In this document: in pieces, positions 1 through 9,228 of the stretch
How positions within the stretch are numbered: position 1 is the stretch's first letter
Layout of the letters: every line of letters begins with the position of its first letter
Source: Sabulicella rubraurantiaca
GTDB taxonomy: Bacteria > Pseudomonadota > Alphaproteobacteria > Acetobacterales > Acetobacteraceae
Reading direction: 5' to 3'
NCBI RefSeq assembly: GCF_017355885.1
Contig: NZ_JAFEUU010000001.1
Span: 760,107-824,106 of the forward strand
DNA: 64,000 bases
Position numbers and translations under genes: made by a program
Notes under the pieces: model-generated
The model's input: only the letters and a program-made list of their open reading frames with translations
Databases searched by the model: none
What the model was told of the DNA's origin: nothing

Positions 1-819
1 GCCATGGAGCGCAATCTGCGCCAGCCCGTCGTGGTACAGAACCGCGCAGGTGCGGCCGGAGCGCTCGGCAATGCCTTTGTCGCCCGTGCCCCCGCAGACG
101 GGCACACGCTGCTGATGGCGCTCTCCTCCCTGGCTGTCATCCCGGAGGCGGAACGCCTCTTCGGCCGGCCCGCGCCTTACGAGGTGAGCCAGTTCGCGCC
201 AATCGGCCTGGTGAACGCCGACCCCACCATGCTCGCCGTGCCAGCCTCTGCGCCCTGGCGTACGCTGGAGGAGTTCGTCGAGGCGGCGAAGGCGCGGCCG
301 GGCGACATTCCGTATGGCTCCTCCGGCGCTTACGGCACGCTGCATGTGGCGATGGAAATGTTCGCGACCGCCGCCGGCATCCGCATGCTCCACGTTCCCT
401 TCCAGGGCGCGGGCCCGGCGATCACGGCCCTGTTGTCCGGCAATATCCAGGCGCTCGCCAGCGCGCCGGGCACGCTCACCCAGCATGTGCAGGGCGGACG
501 GGTGCGCGTCCTGGCCTGCTGGGGTGCGCAGCGCGCCCCCGCCTTTCCGGACGTGCCGACCTTCATGGAGCGCGGCTCCCGCGACGTGGAGTTCTACATC
601 TGGGCCGGGCTGCTCGCCCCCGCCGCCACTCCTGCCCCCATCCAGGCGCGGCTGCGCGACGCCTTCCGCGCCGCCATGCAGGATCCGGAGGCGCTGCGCG
701 CCTTCGAGGCGGCCGGCAGCCCGCCACGCTACATGGATGCGCCGGATTTCGCCCGCTTCCTGGCGGAGGACAGCGCCCGCCTCGTGCGCGCGGTGCAGCG
801 CATCGGGCGGGTGGAGTAG
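1..819 (+). CDS. Bug-family tripartite tricarboxylate transporter substrate-binding protein (5' partial)
   Basis: The reading frame is open from the first base, and the first in-frame ATG at 4 falls inside the conserved part of the family, so the true start lies upstream and the signal peptide is missing. The visible part starts at the stretch QPVVVQNRAGAAGALG, which in Bug receptors follows the N-terminal PGG...D segment, and continues through YGSSGAYGTLHVAMEMF and the HVPFQGAGPAITALLSG ligand-loop region to a normal C-terminus. Such proteins are periplasmic receptors for carboxylates or similar small organic acids feeding TctAB-type transporters. No transporter membrane genes are visible here, as is common for the many orphan Bug genes in Acetobacteraceae and Burkholderiales. 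The ligand cannot be predicted. A second family member lies at 41253-42263. Confidence 0.9.
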   Translation, partial: AMERNLRQPVVVQNRAGAAGALGNAFVARAPADGHTLLMALSSLAVIPEAERLFGRPAPYEVSQFAPIGLVNADPTMLAVPASAPWRTLEEFVEAAKARPGDIPYGSSGAYGTLHVAMEMFATAAGIRMLHVPFQGAGPAITALLSGNIQALASAPGTLTQHVQGGRVRVLACWGAQRAPAFPDVPTFMERGSRDVEFYIWAGLLAPAATPAPIQARLRDAFRAAMQDPEALRAFEAAGSPPRYMDAPDFARFLAEDSARLVRAVQRIGRVE

Positions 820-826
820 CCGCGCG

Positions 827-1543
827 TCAGCGCAGGTTGAGGATGCGCGGCGCCGGGAAGATGGGGCCGCCCTGCGCCTGGCGCTCCAGCGGCTCGATGA
901 CCATCCACTGCCGGCCACGGGCCAGCGTGGTGGGGCCGCCGCGCGCCGGCTCGCGTCCCGCCGGGGCGCGAACTGCGAGGATGGCCTCCGGCTCGGGTCC
1001 GCCCGTGCCGCCGTGCCGCTGATCCCAGAAGCGCACCGCACCGGTGTCGAGGTGCATCCAGCCGGAATAGGCGCCCACCCCGCCGGCCCGCATCGCCACC
1101 GCCTTCTCGATCGCGGTGCCGAGTCGGCCGGCCGGCAGCCAGATATCCAAGGCGCGGGCCGAGAGATGCTGGCTGCCCGGCACGCCGCCCACCGCCGCGT
1201 TGGTGCGGGGGCTGCGGTAGCCGGACAGGACGGAGAATTCGCTCACCCGCGCCTCACGCCCCAATCGCCACAGCAGATCGAGCACGGCGGGATCGAACTG
1301 CTTCACCTCACCGGTGCGCCAGTCCCGCATCACCTCCGAGAACTCCTCGATCGCTTTCGGATCGTGCCCCTCCTCGTTGCGGAAGGGGCCGCGGAACCAT
1401 GCACCGGTGTGCGTGAACTGCACGGCCAGCCGCCGCACCTCGCTTGATGCGGCGGGGCGGCGCGACTGGGCGGCACCAGGATTCGAAAGCAGAAGCGGGG
1501 CAGCGCCAGTCAAGCCTGCCAGAATGGCACGTCGTCCGAACAA
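827..1543 (-). CDS. DUF882 / peptidase M15A-like murein endopeptidase
   Basis: A 238-residue exported protein. The N-terminus begins MFGRRAILAGLTGAAPLLL, which resembles a twin-arginine signal (RR followed by a hydrophobic stretch). The mature part has the pattern of the YcbK/DUF882 family: FSVLSGYRSPRTNA, then GSQHLSARALDIWLP, and near the end SGWMHLDTG. In M15-type peptidases the first His and the Asp of the SxHxxxxAxD pattern and the final His bind zinc, and all are present. The family cleaves peptidoglycan cross-links in the periplasm. The last 50 or so residues are poorly conserved. It is convergent with the Bug gene, whose stop is 7 bp away. The zinc-peptidase assignment is family knowledge; activity is inferred. 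Confidence 0.88.
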   Translation of the reverse strand: MFGRRAILAGLTGAAPLLLSNPGAAQSRRPAASSEVRRLAVQFTHTGAWFRGPFRNEEGHDPKAIEEFSEVMRDWRTGEVKQFDPAVLDLLWRLGREARVSEFSVLSGYRSPRTNAAVGGVPGSQHLSARALDIWLPAGRLGTAIEKAVAMRAGGVGAYSGWMHLDTGAVRFWDQRHGGTGGPEPEAILAVRAPAGREPARGGPTTLARGRQWMVIEPLERQAQGGPIFPAPRILNLR

Positions 1544-1765
1544 GAATTCCCCTCCCTCCCGAACATGGCGTGCGGCTGAGATGCCAGGGCTCTGTATCGT
1601 CGGAGCGAAGCCAAGTCATCATGCAACGGATTGGAAGGTTGGCGGCCGGCGTTACTTCCGCCCGCTGCGCGCTTTCGCGTCACGATTGGAAGGGCAAGCC
1701 GGATGGCGCAGGGGCCGCGATGCGCCTAGGCTCTGTTGCGCAAGGGACAAGGGAAACCGGGACGC

Positions 1766-2947
1766 ATGAACACCGAATCGGCCGAGGCTAAGATCACCGC
1801 ATGGCTCGCCACGCAGCAGGACGCGATGCTGCGCGTGCTGGAGGCGATGGTGAACACGGATGGCGGCTCCTACGACAAGGCTGGGGTGGACGCCGTCGGC
1901 GCGCAGATCCGCGCCTTCTGCGAGGAGCACGGGCTGAAGGTCGAGACGGTGCGCGGCGAGCGCTATGGCGACTGCCTGCGCGCCATCCTGCCGCATGAGG
2001 GCCCGGCGAAGTCGCGCGGCAACCAGGCCCAGAACATCGTCCTCATGGGCCATCGCGACACGGTCTTCCCGAAGGGCGAGCCGCAGCGCCGCCCCTTCAC
2101 CGTGAAGGACGGCAAGGCCTTCGGCCCGGGCGTGGCCGACATGAAGGCGGGCCTCGTGATGAACATGTTCGTCCTCGCTGCCTTCGCGAAATGCGGCGGC
2201 GCGCCCGGCCCGCTGGTCGGGCTGTTCACGGGCGACGAGGAGATCGGCTCCCCCGAGGGCCGCGCGGTGATCGAGGAGGAGGCGCGCGGCGCCCGCGTCG
2301 TCTTCAACTCGGAGCCGGGCCGGCCGGGGAATGGCGTCGTGACCGGCCGCAAGGGCGGCGTGTTCATGGTCTTCGACATCGAGGGCAAGGCCGCGCATTC
2401 GGGCGGCAATTTCGAGGCCGGCATCTCCGCCATTGGCGAGCTGGCGCACAAGATCACCGCCATCCATGCGCTGACCGACCTCAAGCGGGGCATCACCCTC
2501 AATGTCGGCTTGGTCAGCGGCGGGCAGAGCGTCAACACCGTGGCGCCACATGCCCAGGGCCAGATCGACCTGCGCTACGTGAACCCCGAGGACCGCGACG
2601 AGGTGATGGGCAAGATCGAGGCGATCATCGCCCGCGCCCATGTTCCCGGCACCAAGGCAAAGCTGGCGATCAAGGGCGAGTTCCGCCCGCTGACCCAGGA
2701 CGCGGCGGCGGCCCGGCTCTTCGACCTCTACCGCTCGGTCAGCGAGGCACCGGTGGAGGGCATGTTCTCCGGCGGTTGCGCCGATTCCGGCTTCACCGCC
2801 GACATGGGCGCACCCACCATCTGCGCCGTCGGCCCGGTGGGTGGCAACGCGCACAGCCCCGAGGAGTGGCTCGACGTCTCCACGCTGGTGCCGCGTGCCC
2901 AGGCGGCGGCTCGCGCCATCCTCCGCCTCGAAGAAGCCGGGCTGTGA
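1766..2947 (+). CDS. M20 family metallopeptidase (carboxypeptidase G2-like)
   Basis: A 393-residue cytoplasmic-type amidohydrolase. The ATG at 1766 is chosen over an upstream in-frame TTG at 1736 because it gives a normal N-terminus (MNTESAEAKITAWL). Metal and catalytic motifs of the M20 clan appear in order: GHRDTVFP (metal His and Asp), GPGVADMKAG (bridging Asp), GDEEIGSPEGR (general base and metal Glu pair), and a dimerisation-domain segment around KAAHSG. The last metal His sits in VGGNAHSPEEW. This arrangement matches glutamate carboxypeptidase/CPG2-like proteins, which remove C-terminal glutamate or hydrolyse related N-acyl amino acids. The N-formylglutamate amidohydrolase gene follows after 32 bp, so the two probably form an operon acting on glutamate conjugates. 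The exact substrate is unknown. Confidence 0.9.
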   Translation: MNTESAEAKITAWLATQQDAMLRVLEAMVNTDGGSYDKAGVDAVGAQIRAFCEEHGLKVETVRGERYGDCLRAILPHEGPAKSRGNQAQNIVLMGHRDTVFPKGEPQRRPFTVKDGKAFGPGVADMKAGLVMNMFVLAAFAKCGGAPGPLVGLFTGDEEIGSPEGRAVIEEEARGARVVFNSEPGRPGNGVVTGRKGGVFMVFDIEGKAAHSGGNFEAGISAIGELAHKITAIHALTDLKRGITLNVGLVSGGQSVNTVAPHAQGQIDLRYVNPEDRDEVMGKIEAIIARAHVPGTKAKLAIKGEFRPLTQDAAAARLFDLYRSVSEAPVEGMFSGGCADSGFTADMGAPTICAVGPVGGNAHSPEEWLDVSTLVPRAQAAARAILRLEEAGL

Positions 2948-2979
2948 CGCAGCGCTGAGCCGGACGTATAGGAGGGGCG

Positions 2980-3849
2980 ATGGACCTGCCGCCAATCGGC
3001 GCCGAACTGGCTTTGCCCCCCTTCACCCTGACGCGCCCCGCGCGTCAGGAGGCCCCGGTCGTGCTCGTTTCCGCGCATTCGGGACGCCGCTACCCGACCG
3101 AGTTCCTCCAGGCGGCGCGCCTCGACTCCCTCGCCCTGCGCAAGAGCGAGGACGCCTTCGTGGAGGAGCTCCTCGCCGCCGCGCCGGAACTCGGCCTGCC
3201 GCTGCTGGCGGCGGAGTTCCCGCGCGCCTTCTGCGACGCGAACCGGGAGCCCTGGGAACTCGACCCGGGCATGTTCGACACGCCACTGCCCCACTGGGTG
3301 AACAGCGCCAGCCCCCGCGTCGGGGCAGGCCTCGGCACCATCGCGCGCATCGTCGCCTCGGGCGAGCCGATCTACCGGCGCCGCTTGTCCTTCGAGGAAG
3401 CCGAGCGCCGTGTCCGCGACTGCTGGGAACCGTTCCACGCCGCCCTGCTCGCGCTGATCGGCGAGACGCAGGCGCGCTTCGGCTCCTGCCTCGTCCTCGA
3501 TTGCCACTCCATGCCGAGCCAGGCCCTGCCCGGAATGCCGGTGCCCGAGATCGTGCTGGGCGACGCGCATGGCACCGCCGCCAACCCGCGCGCCGTGCGC
3601 CAGGTCGAGATGTCGCTCCAGCGCCTCGGCTTCCGGGTTCGCCGCAATGACCCCTACGCGGGGGGCTACATCACGCGCCGCTACGGCCGCCCGCGCGAGG
3701 CGGTGCACGTGGTGCAGATCGAGCTCGCGCGCTCCCTCTACATGGATGAGGGGCGGATCGAACGCAGCAAGGGCTTCGCCGCGATGCAGGCGCGCCTGAC
3801 GGGCTTTCTCGGCGAGATGGCGGAGTCCGATTGGACCATGCTGCGCTGA
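2980..3849 (+). CDS. N-formylglutamate amidohydrolase family protein
   Basis: A 289-residue protein with the signature of the FGase family: VLVSAHSGRRYP near residue 30 (conserved SxHSGxxYP), an FCDANREPWELDP segment near residue 85, LVLDCHSMPS in the middle, and NDPYAGGYITRRYG further on. These His, Asp and Glu residues are the metal-site positions of HutG-type enzymes, which release formate from N-formyl-L-glutamate in histidine degradation. No other hut gene is visible, so histidine catabolism is not shown; paralogs in this family act on other N-acylated amino acids. It follows the M20 peptidase gene by 32 bp in the same direction, and a shared operon is likely. The start ATG is preceded by GGAGGGG, a good ribosome binding site. 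Confidence 0.88.
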   Translation: MDLPPIGAELALPPFTLTRPARQEAPVVLVSAHSGRRYPTEFLQAARLDSLALRKSEDAFVEELLAAAPELGLPLLAAEFPRAFCDANREPWELDPGMFDTPLPHWVNSASPRVGAGLGTIARIVASGEPIYRRRLSFEEAERRVRDCWEPFHAALLALIGETQARFGSCLVLDCHSMPSQALPGMPVPEIVLGDAHGTAANPRAVRQVEMSLQRLGFRVRRNDPYAGGYITRRYGRPREAVHVVQIELARSLYMDEGRIERSKGFAAMQARLTGFLGEMAESDWTMLR

Positions 3850-3895
3850 CGCCAGATCGGCTGGCACTCAGGACCGATGTTTGTCCCGCCTGCCG

Positions 3896-4597
3896 TCAGA
3901 CGCGGCCTAGCCACTCCCTGAGCGCGGCGCCCGATGCCTCGGGGTCCTCCAGCGTCGGCAAGTGCCCGCACCCGGCGAAGCGGCGAAGCACGGCGCCCGG
4001 GATGGCGGCCGCCATCTCCTCCGCCAGTTCGGGCGGCGTAAGCACATCGGCCTCCCCCACCCCGACCAGTGCCGGCACGGCGATATGTGGGAGGAGCGGT
4101 CGCGAATCCTCCCGCCCCATGATGGCGCGCTGCTGGCGCAGGAAGGCCTCGGCGCCGACGCGGGCGGCCATTTCCTTCACCTCCTCGGCAAGGGGGGTGT
4201 CGAGGCGCGAGGGATGCACGAGTTGCGGCAGGAGGCGCGGCGTGACGCCGCGAAACTGGCCGCGCTGCGACAGGGCGATCAGGTCGACGCGCTTGCGCTT
4301 CGCCTCCTCCGTGTCGGGCCGGGCTGAGGTGTCGAGCAGCGCAAGCGCGGCAACGCGTGGCCCGGCTTGGCGCATCACCTCCAGCGCGACATAGCCGCCC
4401 ATCGACAGGCCGGCGACGGCGAAGCGCTCCGCGCCCTCGACCAGCGCGAGGGCGCGCCGCGCCATCCCTGTCATTGTCTCGTCCTGCGTCAAGTCGGCCA
4501 CGACAGGCGCGGCGATGCCTTTGACGGCACCTAGGCAGTCGCGCCACAGGCGCGAATCGCAAAGCAGCCCAGGGAGCAGGAGAAGCGGAATGGCCAT
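3896..4597 (-). CDS. alpha/beta hydrolase
   Basis: A 233-residue alpha/beta-hydrolase-fold protein. It opens directly with the strand-loop MAIPLLLLPGLLCDSRLW, where LPGLLC is the oxyanion region, has the nucleophile elbow GLSMGG near residue 84, a DTSARPD segment after strand 6, an acid near VGEADVLTPP around residue 192, and the catalytic His in FAGCGHLPTLEDP near the end. The spacing is that of small esterases and haloalkane/perhydrolase-like members. No signal peptide is visible, so it should act in the cytoplasm. The gene is divergent from the RNA helicase gene; their starts are separated by 190 bp that contain two palindromes. The substrate cannot be told from sequence. Confidence 0.85.
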   Translation of the reverse strand: MAIPLLLLPGLLCDSRLWRDCLGAVKGIAAPVVADLTQDETMTGMARRALALVEGAERFAVAGLSMGGYVALEVMRQAGPRVAALALLDTSARPDTEEAKRKRVDLIALSQRGQFRGVTPRLLPQLVHPSRLDTPLAEEVKEMAARVGAEAFLRQQRAIMGREDSRPLLPHIAVPALVGVGEADVLTPPELAEEMAAAIPGAVLRRFAGCGHLPTLEDPEASGAALREWLGRV

Positions 4598-4679
4598 GCC
4601 CTGGGCATAGATGCCCTGGGGAAACCCCGCAAATCCCCCGGCAGCGCTTGCTTTTCCGGTGGCGCGAGCGCATATGCGC
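4596..4679. promoter_or_regulatory. divergent promoter region with palindromes
   Basis: The gap between the hydrolase and helicase genes carries a 13-bp palindrome ATGCCC-T-GGGCAT at 4596-4608 that overlaps the hydrolase start codon, a second copy of ATGCCCTGGG at 4611-4620, and a perfect 12-bp palindrome GCGCATATGCGC at 4668-4679. These could be operators for either gene. The sequence features are certain; their regulatory role is a guess. Confidence 0.35.
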
Positions 4680-4787
4680 GCTGTTCGCAGACGAGGGCGG
4701 CCTGACCGCCCGCTCGGTCGCGCGCCTTTTTCCTGGCCTCAGGCCTGGCAGGCGACGCGGCCCCGCAAGGCGCTAGGAAGCCCAGAC

Positions 4788-6671
4788 TTGACCGAAACTA
4801 CCGAGAACACCCCGGCCGCCACGGCTGCGGAGACCCTCACCGAAGGCCCCACCCGCACGCCGGTGACGCCCGACTCCCTGCCCGAGCATGCCCGCGAGGG
4901 CGAGCCCGTTGTGGACGGGGCCGAACCTGCCGAGACGCCTGACTCCCTGCCGGAAGTCGATCGCTCCACGGACCCGCTGACGGGTCCGGATGACGGCAGC
5001 GAGGCCGATGCCCGCATCGACGAGCGCCGCGCCGAAGCAGAGCCGGTGGCCGAAACCGAAGTCGAGGCCGAAGCAGTCGACGAGGCCGAGGCGCCGCGTG
5101 CCATCTTCTCTGACCTCGGCCTGTCCGAGAAGCTGCTCCGTGCGGTCGAGGAGGCGGGCTACAAGCACCCGACCCCGATCCAGGAGCAGGCCATCCCCAT
5201 CGTCCTGATGGGCCGCGACGTGCTGGGCTGCGCCCAGACCGGCACGGGCAAGACGGCGTCCTTCACCCTACCGATGATGGACATCCTGGCCGGTTCCCGC
5301 GCCAAGGCCCGCATGCCGCGCTCCCTGATCCTTGAGCCGACGCGCGAGCTGGCGCTGCAGGTGGCCGAGCAGTTCGTGAAGTACGGCAAGTATCTGGGCC
5401 TGACCCATGCGCTGCTCATCGGCGGCGAGAGCATGGACGACCAGAAGGCCGCGCTGGAGAAGGGCGTGGACGTGCTGATCGCCACGCCGGGCCGGCTGCT
5501 GGACCTGTTCGACCGCGGCCGCATCCTGATGGCGGATTGCAAGCTGCTGGTGATCGACGAGGCGGACCGCATGCTGGACATGGGGTTCATTCCCGATGTC
5601 GAGCGCATCGTCTCCATCATCCCGGCACTGCGGCAGACGCTTTTCTTCTCGGCGACCATGGCGCCGGAGATCCGCCGCCTCGCCGATGCCTTCCTTCGCA
5701 ACCCGAAGGAGATCACGGTCAGCCGTCCGGCGACGGTCGCGACCACCATCACCACCGGGCTGCTCTACGTTCCGGAGATGGACAAGCGCGAGGCGCTGCG
5801 CCGCCTGATCCGGCGTGAGCAGGTGCAGAACGCCCTCATCTTCTGCAACCGTAAACGCGACGTAGACATCCTCTACAAGTCGCTCAAGAAGCACGGTTTC
5901 TCGGTCGGCGCGCTGCATGGCGACATGGACCAGTCGTCCCGCTTCGCCACTTTGAACGCCTTCAAGGCGAATGAGATCCGGCTGCTGGTCTGCTCGGATG
6001 TCGCGGCACGCGGCCTCGACATCGGCGGACTTTCTCACGTCTTCAACTTTGATGTGCCTTTCCACTCTGAGGACTATGTCCATCGCATCGGCCGTACCGG
6101 CCGCGCGGGGCGCGAGGGCCACGCCTACACGCTGGCGACGCCGGAGGACGGCAAGCTCGTGCAGGCGGTCGAGAAACTGACCGGCGCGCCCATCCCCCGC
6201 ATGGAGATTGAGGGGATGGAGCCCGTCACCGACGAGGAAATCGCCGAGGCCATGACCCGCAAGCGCGGCGGGCGCGGCAGCCGGGCCGATGCCGGGCGCG
6301 GCGAGCGCTCGGGCGGCAGGGACCGCGGTGGCCGCGGCCGCGAGCGCGACCGCGAGGATCGCCCGCGCCGCGCCTCCTCCGTCGAGGAGGTGACGGAGGA
6401 GCGTCCGCGCCGCGAGGATCGCGACCGCCGGCGCGACGAGCGCCCGCGCCGCGAGGAAGCCCGCCGGGACGAGCAGCCGCGTCGCGAGGAGCCGCGCCGT
6501 GACCGGGAGCGCGACGACCACCGCCGCCGCGACCGCGACGATCTGGGCCCGCCGGTGCGCGGCTTCGGAGATGAGGTGCCGGCCTTCATGCTGATTCCCA
6601 TCCCGCGCCCGCGGAAGCCGCGCGCGGAGACGGCCCCCGCCCCCGAGGGCGACGCGGCCGAGGCCGCCTGA
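4788..6671 (+). CDS. DEAD-box ATP-dependent RNA helicase with acidic N-terminal and Arg-rich C-terminal extensions
   Basis: All DEAD-box motifs are present in order: Q motif (FSDLGLSEKLL...TPIQEQAIP), motif I AQTGTGKT, PTRELALQ, TPGR, motif II DEAD, SAT, and motif VI HRIGRTGRAG. The core resembles the RhlE/CsdA group that remodels structured RNA during ribosome assembly and cold growth. The start is placed at a TTG (4788) after AGGAAG because the upstream in-frame ATG at 4611 would add 59 residues rich in Pro and Arg with no family match. Before the core lies an acidic Glu/Ala/Thr-rich extension of roughly 100 residues. After it comes a tail of about 150 residues dominated by RRDE/RREE repeats, likely an RNA-binding disordered region. 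Which RhlE subtype it is cannot be decided by eye. Confidence 0.93.
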   Translation: MTETTENTPAATAAETLTEGPTRTPVTPDSLPEHAREGEPVVDGAEPAETPDSLPEVDRSTDPLTGPDDGSEADARIDERRAEAEPVAETEVEAEAVDEAEAPRAIFSDLGLSEKLLRAVEEAGYKHPTPIQEQAIPIVLMGRDVLGCAQTGTGKTASFTLPMMDILAGSRAKARMPRSLILEPTRELALQVAEQFVKYGKYLGLTHALLIGGESMDDQKAALEKGVDVLIATPGRLLDLFDRGRILMADCKLLVIDEADRMLDMGFIPDVERIVSIIPALRQTLFFSATMAPEIRRLADAFLRNPKEITVSRPATVATTITTGLLYVPEMDKREALRRLIRREQVQNALIFCNRKRDVDILYKSLKKHGFSVGALHGDMDQSSRFATLNAFKANEIRLLVCSDVAARGLDIGGLSHVFNFDVPFHSEDYVHRIGRTGRAGREGHAYTLATPEDGKLVQAVEKLTGAPIPRMEIEGMEPVTDEEIAEAMTRKRGGRGSRADAGRGERSGGRDRGGRGRERDREDRPRRASSVEEVTEERPRREDRDRRRDERPRREEARRDEQPRREEPRRDRERDDHRRRDRDDLGPPVRGFGDEVPAFMLIPIPRPRKPRAETAPAPEGDAAEAA

Positions 6672-6758
6672 TTTCCAGCCCGCCCGGGCCGCATGGCTCG
6701 GGCGACTGACAAGGGCGGGGCGCGCGCGCTAAACAGCGTCCCCAGGAGGATCATTCCC

Positions 6759-7958
6759 ATGAACGTCGTCACGCCGGCCAAGACCAGGCATGCCCCCTTC
6801 CAGTGGGAGGACGCGCTGCTGCTCGACGAGCAGCTGACCGAGGATGAGCGGATGATCCGCGACGCCGCGCGGGCCTTCTGCCAGGACCGGCTGATGCCCG
6901 GCGTGCTCATGGCCAACCGGACCGAGACCTTCGACCGGTCCATCATGAACGCCTTCGGCGAGCAGGGCTTCCTTGGCGCGACGCTGGAAGGCTATGGCTG
7001 CGCCGGCGTGTCCTACGTCGCCTACGGGCTGATGGCGCGCGAGGTAGAGCGGGTGGATAGCGGCTACCGCTCCGCCTTCTCCGTGCAGTCCAGCCTCGTG
7101 ATGTATCCCATCCACGCCTTTGGCTCCGAGGCGCAGAAGCAGAAGTTCCTGCCCATGCTGCGCACCGGCGAATGGGTGGGCTGCTTCGGCCTGACCGAGC
7201 CCGATGCCGGCTCCGACCCCTCCTCCATGCGGACGCGGGCGAAGAAGGTGGATGGCGGCTGGCTGGTCTCCGGCTCCAAGACCTGGATCACCAACTCCCC
7301 CATCGCCGATGTATGCCTCGTCTGGGCCAAGACCGACGAGGGTGAGCTGAACGGCTTCCTGCTCGAGCGCGGGATGAAGGGCCTCACCACGCCCAAGATC
7401 GAGGGCAAGTTCAGCCTTCGCCCCTCCGTCACCGGCATGATCATGATGGATGAGGTCTTCGTGCCGGAGGAGAACCGCCTGCCGGGCGTGCGCTCCCTGG
7501 CTGGCCCTTTCTCCTGCCTCAACCGCGCCCGTTACGGCATCGCGTGGGGCGTGCTGGGCGCCGCCGAGTTCTGCATGCACGCCGCGCGCGACTACACGCT
7601 GAATCGCAAGATGTTCAACAAGCCGCTGGCGCAGACGCAGCTGATCCAGAAGAAGCTGGCGGACATGGAGACCGAGATCACGCTCGGCCTCCAGGCAGCG
7701 CTGCGCGTCGGCCGCCTGTTCGACGAGGGCAAGGCCGCGCCGGAGATGATCTCCCTCATCAAGCGCAACAATTGCGGCAAGGCGCTCGACATCGCGCGGG
7801 TCAGCCGCGACATGCACGGCGGCAACGGCATCGTGGACGAGTATCACGTGATCCGGCACGTCATGAACCTCGAGACGGTGAACACCTACGAGGGCACGCA
7901 TGACGTGCATGCGCTGATCCTCGGCCGCGCGATCACTGGTCTGAACGCCTTTGGCTGA
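6759..7958 (+). CDS. gcdH: glutaryl-CoA dehydrogenase
   Basis: A 399-residue acyl-CoA dehydrogenase with the features of glutaryl-CoA dehydrogenase, which oxidises and decarboxylates glutaryl-CoA to crotonyl-CoA in lysine, tryptophan and aromatic degradation and passes electrons to ETF. Diagnostic stretches are [33 protein letters not shown] (FAD and substrate contacts), [15 protein letters not shown] and, near the end, [20 protein letters not shown] with the catalytic Glu of the YEGT motif. The ATG at 6759 is preceded by AGGAGGA at ideal spacing; an upstream in-frame ATG at 6693 lacks a site. The stop overlaps the start of the following methyltransferase gene. The ETF-quinone oxidoreductase needed to reoxidise ETF lies at 14488-16134. 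Confidence 0.93.
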   Translation: MNVVTPAKTRHAPFQWEDALLLDEQLTEDERMIRDAARAFCQDRLMPGVLMANRTETFDRSIMNAFGEQGFLGATLEGYGCAGVSYVAYGLMAREVERVDSGYRSAFSVQSSLVMYPIHAFGSEAQKQKFLPMLRTGEWVGCFGLTEPDAGSDPSSMRTRAKKVDGGWLVSGSKTWITNSPIADVCLVWAKTDEGELNGFLLERGMKGLTTPKIEGKFSLRPSVTGMIMMDEVFVPEENRLPGVRSLAGPFSCLNRARYGIAWGVLGAAEFCMHAARDYTLNRKMFNKPLAQTQLIQKKLADMETEITLGLQAALRVGRLFDEGKAAPEMISLIKRNNCGKALDIARVSRDMHGGNGIVDEYHVIRHVMNLETVNTYEGTHDVHALILGRAITGLNAFG

Positions 7959-9183
7959 ACCGGTCGAAACCACGATCGAGGCGATGGGGGCCGGGGGCGA
8001 TGGGATCGCCCCCGGCCCTCTCTTCATTCCCTGGACGCTGCCCGGAGAGCGGGTGCGCGCCACACCGGGCGCCAAGGGGCGCGGGCGGCTGGAGGAGGTG
8101 CTTGCCCCCTCGCCCGATCGCGTCGCACCGCCCTGCGCGCATTTCGGACCTTGCGGCGGCTGCGCCCTCCAGCACTGGTCGCTCGACGCCTATGCCGGGT
8201 GGAAGCGCTCGCGCTTGGTCGAGGCGCTGTCGCGCGCCGGCTTCCCGGACGCGCCTGTCGCGCCCGCCTTCGTCACGCCGCGCAACTCGCGCCGCCGCGC
8301 CGATTGGGGGCTGGAGCGGCAGTCGGATGGCTCGGTCGCCATCGGCTTCCACGAGCGCCACGGCACCGCCCTGGTGCCCATGCGCGAATGCCACATCCTC
8401 CGCCCCGAACTGGTCGCGCTGCTCGGGCCGCTGGCGGCGGCGCTGCGCGGGCTGGAAGGGCTGCGGCGCCTCGGCACGGTCGTGGTGAACTGGCTCGACA
8501 CCGGCGCCGACATCCGGCTCGACACGGATGGCCCACTGACCGAGGGCGACCGCCGCCGCCTCGCTGCCTTTGCGGCGGAGCAAGGCATCCCGCGCATCGC
8601 CTGGCGGAACGAGGTCGCGGCCCAGCGCGGTGCCGTTGCCATCACCCTCGCCGGCGTTTCCGTCGCCCCACCTCCCGGCGCTTTCCTCCAGGCCACGCCC
8701 GAGGGCGAGGCGGCGATCATCGCCGCCGTCCTGGCTGCCCTGCCCGCCAAGCTGCCTCCCCGCGCCCGCCTCGCCGATCTTTATGCAGGGATCGGCACGC
8801 TGTCCTTCCCACTGGCGTCGCGCGGCGTTGTGGATGCCTTTGAAGGCGACACCCCTGCGGCCGAGGCGCTGAAGCGCGCCTCGGGCGGCGGGCGGGTCCG
8901 GGCACAGCGTCGCGACCTCGTTCGCCAGCCCTTGCTGCCGGCGGAGCTCAAGCCCTACGCCGCCGTGGTGCTGGACCCGCCCTTCAACGGCGCCGCGGAC
9001 CAAGTTGCGCAGATCGCCCGCTCGACCACCAAGCGGGTCATCTACGTCTCCTGCAATCCGACGGCCTTGTCCCGAGACGGCGCGGCGTTGCGGGCGGCCG
9101 GGTTCAGGGTCGAATCGGCGGTCCCGGTGGACCAGTTCCTCTGGTCCCCCCACCTCGAATCCGTCGTTGCCTTTATCCGGTGA
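7951..9183 (+). CDS. 23S rRNA/tRNA (uracil-5-)-methyltransferase family protein (RlmD/TrmA type)
   Basis: A 410-residue class I SAM methyltransferase of the RumA/TrmA family, which makes m5U in rRNA or tRNA. The likely [4Fe-4S] ligands appear as [10 protein letters not shown] at residues 62-71, with a further Cys near 149 (MRECH). The SAM-binding region reads [16 protein letters not shown]. The catalytic cysteine lies in [12 protein letters not shown] and the general base in the final [13 protein letters not shown]-like N-terminal beta domain covers about residues 5-55. The start is a TTG that overlaps the gcdH stop by 8 bp, so translation is probably coupled. The target position (for example U1939 or U747 of 23S rRNA, or tRNA U54) is not decidable here. 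Confidence 0.9.
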   Translation: MAEPVETTIEAMGAGGDGIAPGPLFIPWTLPGERVRATPGAKGRGRLEEVLAPSPDRVAPPCAHFGPCGGCALQHWSLDAYAGWKRSRLVEALSRAGFPDAPVAPAFVTPRNSRRRADWGLERQSDGSVAIGFHERHGTALVPMRECHILRPELVALLGPLAAALRGLEGLRRLGTVVVNWLDTGADIRLDTDGPLTEGDRRRLAAFAAEQGIPRIAWRNEVAAQRGAVAITLAGVSVAPPPGAFLQATPEGEAAIIAAVLAALPAKLPPRARLADLYAGIGTLSFPLASRGVVDAFEGDTPAAEALKRASGGGRVRAQRRDLVRQPLLPAELKPYAAVVLDPPFNGAADQVAQIARSTTKRVIYVSCNPTALSRDGAALRAAGFRVESAVPVDQFLWSPHLESVVAFIR

Positions 9184-9228
9184 CTTCCTATTTGCTGGGC
9201 CGAACCCAGCATGGGAGGGATCCGTCCA

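Noticed and set aside
4611..4787. ATG at 4611 as helicase start
   Set aside because: Adds 59 unrelated residues; TTG at 4788 has an AGGAAG site and the expected N-terminus.
5268..6521. Long open frame antisense to the helicase
   Set aside because: Typical mirror of a GC-rich gene; no family motifs and overlaps a certain gene.
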